Shown one piece after another: positions 13,401 through 25,400 of a stretch of DNA of 64,000 nucleotides. The translations under genes and the position numbers were made by a program. Source of the stretch: Pieris napi (Eukaryota > Arthropoda > Insecta > Lepidoptera > Pieridae); the NCBI RefSeq assembly GCF_905475465.1, contig NC_062240.1, positions 139,001 through 203,000 of the forward strand. The letters run 5' to 3'. How positions within the stretch are numbered: the stretch's first letter is position 1; each line of letters opens with the position of its first letter. The notes under the pieces are model-generated. The model saw nothing but the letters and a program-made list of their open reading frames with translations, was not told where the DNA came from and did no database searches.

Positions 13401-16400
13401 TTTTGCAATTTTTTATGTGCTAATACACGCTTTTAGCACATTTTTCTAGACGTCATTCCGGATCCAATGAGCTATCGCACATAATTTTAAGAGTAGTATC
13501 TCTATTTTGTTCCATTTTCAACTTGTCGACTAGACATTGTATAGGAGTGATGTATATTCACTTCTTATTTTTATTAAAAGCTAAGGGTAAGGTAATTATC
13601 GCATCTAATGTTTTAATTTGTGTTTCTAATATTATAATTGGAATAAATAAGTATTTAATATGTTACATTTGATTTTCTAAATTATTGCTGGATAATTATG
13701 CGCGCAATGTTAAAGGCGCATTTTTTTCAAGTTTTAGTATAAAGTAATTAATATCGAGACGAATGACATTTTTACGTTTCCTGTGATACTTGTTTTATCT
13801 ATTTAAGTGATCGTCATATAAAATACAGTATCTTTATTTAAAAAAAGCTGAAAGTTGTGTAAGTTTAATTTAATTGAATGGACCATTGTCATTAGCATCA
13901 GAGCAAGTTAAATTATCAAAAATGATAAGACGATTTAAATAAACCGATTTATTTGCTTTACATCTTTATCTCGAGTGAACAGTTATTAATTGTTACTATT
14001 AGAGTTATCTTATGACTTCTTCAGAGTATTTTTTTCTTTATATACTAACATAGGTTCACTGTGTCGTAATAGAATAAATAAAGTTATAAAAAAAAAATCA
14101 ACTCTGACTGTGAAATGGTGATAAATTGTCATATTTGCTCCTTCATCACATTATAAAGTGACAAGAGAGTGATAAGGACAAAAATTAACAACATATCTGC
14201 TTCTACGGGTGAACATTTATTTTTAAGATATGATGATGGCTTAAAATTATTGTTGATTTAGCTTTTGCTTATAAAAAACGGCAACACAACCCGGCCTTAC
14301 CTAAACAAATTACGTTTGCGTATTACCCTTGTCAGTGTTTATAAAATTTGTTGCACCTCATTAAAATCCCATCGAATATTCCTGACTACTAAAATCAGTA
14401 GCTTAATCGTTCATTAATTTGTTAAACGTGAGAGCAAACGTACCGCTCGCATCGATTTATTACTTTTTTTCTCAGCTCGTTTATTTTATGCCTTATTTTT
14501 ATAAAATACTATTTGATTTCCACCGACATCATTCATTTTGTTGATAAAACACATGATTGTGGTCTAATCATTTTAAACGTTTTTTACAATGTTTCTTTAC
14601 CTAATCGTGAAGTGGCTGGACACCACAGATTAATAGAAAATACATTTTTTGCGTCATTATAGGCATTATAGGAATCTATGGAGCCAAGTGACCTGTTCAA
14701 TATACGATATACTTCACAGGAGTGAGTAAATCTGATAGAAAATATTACTTTTGCATGAATAATTATATAAAAGCAATATCCATAAAATATTTATATTGCA
14801 TATAAATCGAACGATGATTTTAATTGCAACGATAAGAGATTCACATATCCTTTAAATCATGAAAATTAAATATGACTTCAGCCTCAGGTACTTTTGAAGT
14901 AGTCTAGCAGATTTGCTTATTAATAAGTGCGGCAAAGAATTTGTAGCGGCTAACGGTAAAGGCCGGAATGCTAATTCGTTTCTTAGCTGGCAATACTCAT
15001 TTATCTCTTAAACACAGGTAACTAGTGCATGGTTTAATTCGATAGATTATCTTTATGTGCCCTCTTAATTATTACTGTCTCGATATGAATTAAAATTGAT
15101 TGCAAGTGATTTATTCGACGAGAAAATTAAGGTGCTTCAAAGAGCGCTCCTGTGAATATAATGAACGAGTCGACTTTTAATATGCAGCACTTTTACTAGA
15201 AACTCAACCTAAATTTTTTATTAAAAGCTTCCCAGTTATTAGCAATTCCGGTTTCAAAGTCCGGGTTTTAAAGTACCTGTCTTTAATATCGACTAAAATA
15301 AAAGTATTTGTATTTGTTATAACAACGCGTAGATACGCATTTCATTTTCATGGACAATATAGAATTATGGCTTTCGTCATTCTGCATCACTGACTAGAAC
15401 TTAAGTATCAACGCCACCGATACAACATTGAAAACCAGTAATGTATGTAAAACCGGATAATACAATCGTGTCGTACAGCATAATTGATCAGACATGGTGG
15501 ATAAATTAAGTCTTTTTATGCCCCATCTCAACGAGATTGGAACATGTTTTTGTATTTACTCTCAATGTAATAAAACTCCTAATTGAATTCCATGGATATC
15601 TCGTGGTACCTTTTGGTCGTTATGCAATTTGTTAAATTCATTTAATGTTTTAATTTATCGAAATAACGAGCCTCATCTACTGTAGTACTTGCTTCGTTAC
15701 AGTGTACGACTAATATTTTCTTTCGACTAACTTATATTGGATTAACATTTCATTGTTTTCAAGGAAGCCGTAAGATGAAATTGTAAGAAAAAAGCAGACG
15801 AGAAAATGAAATGCTAGCTTAGTCCCGCTTACCGAATTGCCTCTGTGTATCGCGAATTCTTTAACCCTGTTATTTAGACCAATTATTACGTCAGAAAAGC
15901 ATTTAAGTAAAAAAGCGATAGAATGCGCCAAGTCCTTGATTAAAAATGTGACAGGTTGATTGTGGAAGTTTTCGTCTGCCGCCCGGTCGAGTACTTTTTG
16001 CACGCCCTATCGTGTGGTACCATGCTCATAATATAGTAGCAAACATTTTCACACTACTTTCGTAATATTAGTACATTATTCAAAGTAAACGTAGTAACAT
16101 TTTAATTACTAATGTTATTCACAGCAATTTGTCTTTAACGAAACATACAGAAAAACCAGTAATTCATATTTATATTATAGTGTACATAGGGAAGATAATA
16201 AGGAGTACCACGCGTCGCCTTCAAAGCGTGCTTTTTGATTATTACAATGTTAACATAATGTTCGTCACTTTTACAAATAAATGTCTTCTTAAATCAAGAA
16301 ATGTTTGAAATAATTACAAGATTAATTTATCTTAAGAATTGAAAGGTCTTAACGAAGGTACAGGACGGGGGCCAAGAGGCACCATTTGGCACATAACGTA

Positions 16401-19400
16401 ATTTCATAGTTTTTGGTTGATATAGGTGATAAAATCACAATTTAAATCTTAATTCTAACCGTGATAGGAATGTGTGGTAGAAATCACCTTTGAAAAGTGA
16501 GGCATCAATAATAAATATGGAAGCACTTTTTTTAAAATAGTATTCGAACAACACCATGGACTTGTGATGTCGCATAGACAAGATCATATTATTGCTCCTG
16601 TTTAACCGTTTAACCAGTCACAGAAAATAATTATCTTCGCTTTTTATTGTAAGTTAATTAAAATAGAAATGCGTCTGTTTCCTGAACTAAAGTATAGTGG
16701 GCGGATACCATTGAGAATCACAATCACAACTAATTACATGTGCATTACCGTATCAATTTCATGGTAACAGGTGAATTGCTAATTAATTGAATAACAAACA
16801 AGTGTAATTTCACGCCTTTTGCGTGCAATATTGAGCGTGACGTCACGCTTCGGTATACCACGTGCAGTACTGGAGGGGGAGTGGCAGAGCATGACCATTA
16901 AGTGTATTACAAATGACCATCTGTATTACCATCAAAAAGTTCCATCTGGAACAATGTACAAACAAGTGCCCAAGGTCGATAATTCGTGTTATATACAAAT
17001 TATGTTATTACCAGTTAGAGAAGCCTTCTGGAAATTTGTTTGTTTATAAATACGTATCTCATGTCTCATACCGACACTTTTAAGTTCAAGGTTCCGTTAT
17101 TATGGGATGAAAATAGAAACCTCTCATTAAACAGTTTCCGGGTTGATATTTGCAATCTATTATTTTGTACACTCACATCGCAAAGGCTGTCAATTGGATC
17201 ACAATCAACCGGTGGGCCGAAGATAAAATGAGATGCAATTTCGATCATGACTGTACGACTCCGGGCCGCAGACGCCTTCGAGACTTTTGTGGCACAAGTG
17301 ATAGGTAAATGAAACTATGCTCTTCGCGTATCAGGAATATGTCCAATAGTGATAAGAAGGATTATTTTTATTATTTCTTTCTTATATTACTATTCGCATT
17401 TTATAATATTTTCTAATTAATGAATATATACATAGTTTCATATTTATTTTTTTAATAGGTTAAGACTGAAAATACGTAGCTTAAATAGTGGAATAAAGTC
17501 ATAATAATTCGCATTACGGGACATTAAGGGGCAGCAGAACGCTCACCTACCACTTGCACCATACAGTACACGGAGCGTAGCGCGTAATGTCGTATTATTA
17601 TTGCGTACCTGCGGCCTTCACGACTCGCTTGAATTACTCTCTTGTTGGGCACGTGCTCTATCCGCAGACAAATTGATGTTTTCTAAACATCAAATTTCAT
17701 AAAATATATTATATGCATAGTAAAAACAAACATCCTAAACCGGGAACATTTTCTCGAAGACAATCGATGTCTTCAGGAGCAGGCTAGCAATTTAGCTCAT
17801 AATTTGTAAAGGCGTTTAACCATTATAACCGGTATAACTAATAACCATATTATCTTTAAGTGTATCACTTAGTTTTGTTAGTACTTTATAATCTTTATTA
17901 TTTTAAATATTACCGACATAAAAAACCTATGTAAGTAATCCACATTACTTTACGGTCAATAGAAGTAACAAGTGTTCGACGTTCTTAAAAATATGCGCGT
18001 GCGCCGAGCAATTTGGTGGAAGTGCGGCAAATAATCGCCCCCGGCCGCAATCATGCCGGCACCGTTTTCATTGTCACGCGAAAATTATACCACGCTTGTG
18101 AAATTGCTTCACCTTCATATTTTCAATAGAACAACTATTGTGTAAAAGTAATAAATAAAAAAAATAAAGAAGAAAGGCGATCGTACTCAATCGAACCGAT
18201 CATGAACAAAACTCACTGCCACTTGAGACTGTATTTTCGCTGATATTGACAATTGACAACGATTGTTTTACAGTTTGACAGATTCGCAGATAAATATCGT
18301 CAACTGTTTTAATCCTAACACCCAATTTGAACTACCTTGCATTTCGTATTAAGAGTAAAGAGAGTCGTACCACGTCGTATATTGGAAACGAGCAAAGCCT
18401 TCTCCGCATGCAGGGATGTCAGTAATGTTCGCCTGCGGCTCAGACGTTCATTTGGGCTTCTGTTTAAGAACGCAATCATTAAATTATAATACGCTTTTTT
18501 TTCATGTTGGATATAATACACGAAAATTTAGTTCTACACAATTGCTTCTAAGCGATTGAACCCTTTTGCAAAAATGTTATATAAAATTATAAATGTATCT
18601 AAGTTAACTGTGTGTGAACTTTCTTGGTTTATTTTGAAGCGCTCACGACGTCAATTAAATTTGATTGAGACAATTTGGGAGATCGATTAAAAGTCGATAT
18701 TGAATCGATAGTTGGGTCACGTTGCATAATGTGGAAGGGAATGTTTTATTAATGTTACAATTATTTCCTTCTTGTAAGAATTTTATTCAAATGTATGAGT
18801 AGTTAATTGTCTTATGTTTTTTGATACTTTAACTCGGGTTTAACATATGGTGAGATGTTTAAAAAATTTGGAACTAGTGTTGAACAACAAAATCATTCAT
18901 CACGAACACAAGCAGTTGAAATCTCAACACGGGTGTTAAAATTATGCAAATGTAATTTTTATTACCTTTTAACATACTTAGGAGACATTATTGATGAGCT
19001 TTTTTGTAAAAAACGACAAAACCATATTTATTGAGGTGTCCTGAATGTGATATTTATTGCACGTTTAGAACAAATTCCCACGATGACTATGATTTCTTTA
19101 GCTTAGTATAAAAATAAGATTTTTTTTCTTTTTTACGTTCTTTGCAAAATTTGACTTTATCGCAGATAACACTTACTGATATCTTCACCACATGCCTAAT
19201 AGGCACAGATTGTGCTAAAAACTTACAATGCAGAATAAAAATGTGGACGCTGAAATGTTAAGGATAAAATCTATGTTACTTAAAAGATTCATCGTAATAA
19301 ACATTATTGTTCTTTATGGATTTCAATTCAATAATAATTTTTAACTAAATGTAAAAAATATTCCGGGATAAAAGATCACGCCAGGTTACTGAGAAATAAA

Positions 19401-22400
19401 GCTATTAAATAAACCTTGAACGTATTATCTTTATTGAAACCTTTTATTCTGTGGTTTGATAAGAAACTAAATGCAATTTACATCTATGATTTCCAGCTAT
19501 TTTATGTACATTGCTGTGCCATTTCTGATAACGCACTATTTTTAATTTTATAGTTATGCTAATCCTGTCCATACGTGAACAAGATATTAGATTATCTTCA
19601 TCGCAATCTTTAATCATACCTATTTATTTTGTCAGATATTGAACTAATGAAGATTCTCCTTCTATATCATTAATATTACAGTAATTGTTGCATGTTTAGT
19701 CGCCAAAGCATTTTACGTATCAGTCAAATCAGGCTAATTATAGTAAGGGAATTGAAAAGCATTGAATAAATTAACTGTTATTTTTATTTTGGACACCAGA
19801 GCCAAAATTGGAAAGTAATCAGAGATAAATTTGTTTCATCTTTGTTTCAGATTCGTCATAGGTTTGGCCTTTACGACGAAGTGTGCACCTCGGGGGGAGT
19901 TCAGGTCCGACATTGCAATTGGGTTCGGTTCTTACGGGTTTCCGAAAATTATGGACCTCAGGTTAGAACTACTTTATTATCTCTCGATATTTCATATAAT
20001 ATAATCTCTAAATTATAATAAAAACGAAACACAATAAGCGTTTACACACGTTTTACCCCCTCACAGTAATTGTATTTCTCTCAGAAGTACCTTTATATCA
20101 AAGCAGCAAACTCAGACCATGTTTCTTGTTGACAGTAAAAATATAGCTTCCGAGTGCCGTCTATCAGTATTATTGTTCTCAGGTGAACCTCGTGTGCACG
20201 AAGGTGAAAGGTGAGCCTGTCTACGAGGCAGTGAAGCCTGTATCTCCTCATACGGAACTAGTGGTCTACTACTTGCCCGAAAGACCAGAAGAACTTTTCT
20301 TTGTCAGGATGAGAAATAATTTGTATCGACAGACGATGGATTCAATTTTAGAAGGTACGTCGAATGTTACAAGTGAAGTAGATACAACTTAATTGACTAC
20401 GTAGTATTTTTTTATTATTTTTCTAGTGAAGGCCATTCAAGTAATATTATAGCTCTTTATTTTATAGCAAAATGAATCAAAATATTAATTAAAATAATAA
20501 ATATATATAGGCAAAGTAAATAAACCAAAAATGTCCTTTTGTGATTCAGTAAAACCGTTGATTCCATCTTCCGAGTCTGTGTATAAAAGTAATGTCCAGC
20601 ACCTCAATGCGTTCTATAAGTGGTTTACTCTGTATTAACAGGTGGTTGTTATGTTAGAATGTAGAGAAAGTAGAGTACATAAAACGTTTACGATCGACAT
20701 AGTAATTGGAAGGTATGGGCGATACGTGAAAATGGTGGAAATTATACCTTTCATATTGGGTTACAATTGGCTATTAATGAATTAAGTGATTGGACTATAA
20801 AAATACCGTTTTTCTCATTTGCAATTATTTTAAGAATTTACTAGAAGCTCTTCTCGTCATACAGTCTTCATAAAGTATAATCTATGTGACTCCTACATAA
20901 TGCAATATGATTGGTTTTATTAAAGGAGCACAATTCATTAAAAAGTAACGTAACTAAGGTTTGATAAAATATTTAAATTAAATATGTATTACCCAAAAAA
21001 GACACTTAATATAAATAAAATCACGCCCTTTTGCATATAAATGAGAGTAAAACGTGTTTTTAAATTGCGTATAAATAAGGTGTCAATTAATAACATATCA
21101 ACCTTCACATTTAACACATTACAAAATATTAACATTCCTCAATCTTTGCATCTTGTTCCGTTTAAAAATGTTTCTCTTTAGGGCATCGAAGCATTAAGCT
21201 AATTGTTCAGTAGGTCTTACCCTATCCTATCAGTTAAATCATAATATATATTAAGTACAGAATATTTACTAAAAGTCGCCAGAATGTTTCGTCCCTTAGG
21301 TTTACAGTCGGTAGGTCGGCAGCTCAAAGGGTTGCTAAGTGGATGTATTCACACGATAGTACGAGTGTCTAGATTGAGACTGCGGCGTGTACACGCGACA
21401 GATAACGGGTAGCATTCTGCGGGATGAGCCTTGAATAGCCGACGGAATTATATCAAATTAATATTGAATTTATTGAAGGAAGATCTCATTGAAGTCTTCC
21501 GCGTTAGGTTAGTGTTTTCAATCAAGTATGCCTTATAACTGCATGATGCACAAGTTTCATTTAATACCTAAATGTACAAGGCTTATTCTCTACCGATGAG
21601 CAATAATAAGTGATAAAATAAATATTGTTCCAATATACCGGGGGCGGTCTTCCTTATTACATTTTTATCAGTCGGTAGGAGGCGGAACCTCAAAGCCAAT
21701 GCTCGACATCTCACAGGCCGGTAGTGAGCGTTTCGTGATTGCTTTTTTATCTCCGAAGAACCGATCGATGACACGAAGCTCAATTTATTAGTACCTAATT
21801 ATTCATAGCAATATAATACAAAAAATAGTAATAAAATTACTTCTTATTTCTTCAGTACTTTCATATATTATCATGTTAGGAAATATTAGTATACATACCT
21901 ATATTATTCAAAATGTAAAAAGGAAACATTTAATTCCGTTACTTTCAATTGAGGAAACGTAAATTCTCAGAATATTTTAAAATTTGAATGTGATGTAAGT
22001 CAAACTGATATTTATGTTCGAATAGTTCATAAAATAACAAATCAATAATTTTAAATATAAAGAGCAAAAGGAATTCACTCTAAATTCCTCACTTAAGAGA
22101 TGAATGAGAATCAGAAACAACTATAAACTTTATATTGGGATCGATAACGAATGCGGCACCGTTTGCATCAAAGGCAGATCCGATCGCTCTCGTATCGATT
22201 ATTCGAATGCTGCAGCTGTCAACGGAAGCACTATATCGGTACAGAAACATCGCGAAATTATTTAGGTCTTTACAAGGAGATTCCGCCTTTTTTAATTATA
22301 TAAAAACATCGTATGTATAATATTTTAATATTGCGTTTTTAGCTCGATTGCAATTTGTTCTAAAGAATGCATACTTATTTAAGGACTAGACAATAAATCC

Positions 22401-25400
22401 ATCAATTTACTTACAACCTCTTTACGTTGCTCGTGTATTAAGTGAAAATAAATTACGTCGACATTAGTTCAAATCGATTGAAAAGAGCAATATATACTTG
22501 GAGATGTATATCTTTGAGTATTTATTGTAATACCATGTATAGCGTTCAACAAATCATGAAAAGGGACAATTCATTACATTTGCTATCTATTTTGAAAGCG
22601 AAGATAATTAAAATATTAGTGCTACCGACATTGCTACGATTAATAGTTCAATATCCTATAAATTAAACCATCGAACAGTAACAAATATAAAATAGTTTTC
22701 TTTATTAAAAACGTATCTACAGATTTTCACCAAATGAATTGTTGTTACAAGCAATGATTTGTACTTTAACACCGATAATTTAGAAATTTCGTTAATATTT
22801 TGTAATGCAAGAGATCGCCCAAAAGCTTCAGCGAGTTTAATCGAGTTGAATAACTGCTTGCAATAAAATCTCTAGACTCCAATACCCACATATTTACGGT
22901 TGTCAATTAAGTGTATCATTAATTTTTTCGAGTTGATTGGAGTTGAGTTTTAATGGGATGAATATAATGCTATAATACACCCATTGAGTCATTCGGTTAA
23001 CACTTTTATGGCAACTGATTATGTTTTATGTAAGCAAGTTGAATCGAACCGTTTATTATAAAATTGTTTTTGATTTTTAAATTGGATCAAAGAAACGATT
23101 GTCATTCGGTGGTTTTATGTCTTTTTCAATATGTTTATTAAACAGACGTAATATTTGGATGTGAATAAATCGAAATAATAAAATATATTTTCCTTACAGA
23201 TTCACCCTTAGATCTGTCCACGTCGCTCCTATCTCGAGTTCTATTGCCCATATCACCGCCATCGGGACCTGAAGATGAGCATAAATCAGTCTCCGGTGAC
23301 TCAATGGCATCATCCTCGGCGGGATCATCGAACGAATTGTTGGACATGACTCCAAAAATTCAAAGAAGACCAATGAAATCAGAAAGAGCTTTATTGCCGT
23401 GCGAAGTCTGTGGAAAAGCTTTTGACAGACCCTCCTTGTTAAAAAGGCATATGAGAACGCATACCGGTTAGTGCTTATCAAATATAAAAGTTAGTTCTTT
23501 ATGTATATGTGGCGATTGCTGTCTCAAAATTAAATAAATTTTTAAAAATACGCGTTCATTTTAAGTACGGTCTTTAGTATGTATCTGTATTTTATTACGA
23601 CATTATGAATTAATAATATATAAATATTTTAGGTGAAAAACCTCACGTGTGCATGGTCTGCAATAAAGGCTTTAGTACATCAAGTAGTTTAAACACCCAC
23701 CGAAGGATACATTCGGGGGAAAAGCCACACCAATGTCAGCACTGCGGCAAGAGGTTCACAGCCAGCTCCAACCTTTATTACCACAGAATGACGCATATAA
23801 AGGTTAGCATTGGGTTCAAGATATTTGAATAATCGTTAAACGTAAAGTTTACCTATTTTGATTTAGATTAGACCTTGTGATATGAAAACCATTTTCCACT
23901 GTAAAAGATACAATTCACCTAATGATGACAGGCGGTTTAAGCATGAATTTTTCTCATCAGCCTTCACGTCTACGCTAAATGTATAAAAGTAGGTATATTA
24001 CATCTTATCACGGAAACAGTAATTTTATAACATTTAATAAAAACTTGCTATCCTTGTGAAGACAATGGAAGCTATTACAGTTTTTCTGTTAATATCGCAT
24101 CCTTTTGCGTTATTGTTAATTGAATTTTTTTCGCAATGTGCATTGTTAAATCAGTAATAAATGCATAAGTGATGTTATGAATGTTTGAACAATAAATATT
24201 GAAGTGTTATTTATGTAAAGTGGTGTATTGTTACAGATGTAATTGCCTTTAACACGGAAAATTGTCACACGTTGCATAACCGACGTTGACAATTTTATCA
24301 GCATTTCATTATTTATTACATAATTATAACAATCTTATAGGAAATAACTCTATTCCACAATATATAAAAATATATGTGGAAATTTTCAAATGAAAATTTT
24401 AATTAGGTTCTCATAGTCTTTGTTTAATACGTAATTTTAATTATAACAAACTAAAGTATATTACAGATATTGCCCGTGAAGTTACCGTGCTCACTTCCCA
24501 TAACGCCCCTTAAGTTTTTACTTTAACTATGACCTCATGTGTCCACGACTTAAGAAAATCACACAACCGTCACGCTTAATAACTTTAGGGTTGCTTCGCT
24601 TCTCTTATTATTCTATACGCCACTTTTGATCATTAATGGTCGAACGTTTTTCGGAACTAAACGGGGATAAACACGTCAACGTAGAAATAGAATTCATTCT
24701 AATATACAGACAAACCAAAAATCAGATAATATATCTTCGTTTACATGGTCGCGTCTTGTACCAATTTCATAAAATTGTTTGCAGCGGTTTGTTTGAAATT
24801 AATGAGACTATCAAATAATATTGATAATAAAAAAGTTGTAGCAGCCCTAATGTCTTAAGGTGCACCTGCGGTAAGGTAAGGGCTAATAAATTACCAGGTC
24901 AGGTCAATCGTGGGAAGCTCAGTGGGCAGGCAGTGTGACGATACAGCTATTGAACAATCGAGTCCTTTATATCAACTCGACCTGATTGAGACTCAATATC
25001 TTCTGTTGTTCTTTATTTAAAGCAAAGCATTCAATTGTTTATTTTGCCTTCAAATAATTGCTACTGTTTTTAAGTAATTTGAGATTTGTTGATTAAAAAG
25101 CTTTTACTACTATTCTTTTATAAAAGATTTAGTTTACGAGAATCTACAAATACTGGATTATCAAAACATTTTGTTTCTTTCCACTAAATGTGTTAAACAA
25201 TGTTTTATCCAAATTTTTAATTTGACTGTAGTGAACTAACAAATTCTAAAGCACTAAACAGCCAAAACCATATTCCCACGAAAGCTAGGAACCGTATCGT
25301 ACAAGACGATACCAAGACGTCGAGCGCAGCGAACCATATCTTTTCACACGGTCGACGATCGTATGTGAACTGAAGATGACCACTGTATGACTTCCATATT

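Larger units (their letters stand above)
11097..13535. repeat. Giant near-perfect palindrome: two ~1.19-kb inverted arms with a ~52-bp spacer
   Basis: The left arm runs from GTCTAGTCGACAAG at 11097 to about 12289. The right arm runs from about 12342 to CTTGTCGACTAGAC ending at 13535. I aligned the arms by eye: stretches of over 100 bases are identical, such as the block around GGATCCGGAATGACGTCTAG, and mismatches are scattered singles, for example GTGTGATAGC against GTGCGATAGC and GGCATCAAAAG against GGCGTCAAAAG. The arms carry no reading frame I recognise and are studded with A- and T-homopolymer runs. Flanking sequence beyond the arms does not match, and I see no clear target-site duplication. 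It could be a foldback-type DNA transposon, a terminal-repeat pair left after internal loss of a larger element (such as a Maverick/Polinton-like one), or a local inverted duplication. Confidence 0.93.
1422..19850 (+). other. PRDM intron 1 (18.4 kb, phase 0)
   Basis: Opens with gtgagt and closes with tttgtttcag. It holds an RTE-type retrotransposon remnant (about 4836-5010), the large palindrome (11097-13535) and GC-richer patches near 17520-17660 and 17990-18080. The rest is AT-rich sequence in which I see no gene; the open frames there, for example near 7341-7553 and 15710-16003 on the minus strand, have no recognisable domain. Confidence 0.8.

Noticed and set aside
11097..13535. Palindrome as a sequencing or assembly foldback artefact
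   Set aside because: Arms differ at many single sites, a unique spacer separates them and the outer flanks differ, none of which a simple read foldback would give. Raw reads would still settle it.
23194..23481. Minus-strand open frame across zinc finger exon 4
   Set aside because: Shadow of the + strand exon, whose fingers and splice sites are unmistakable.
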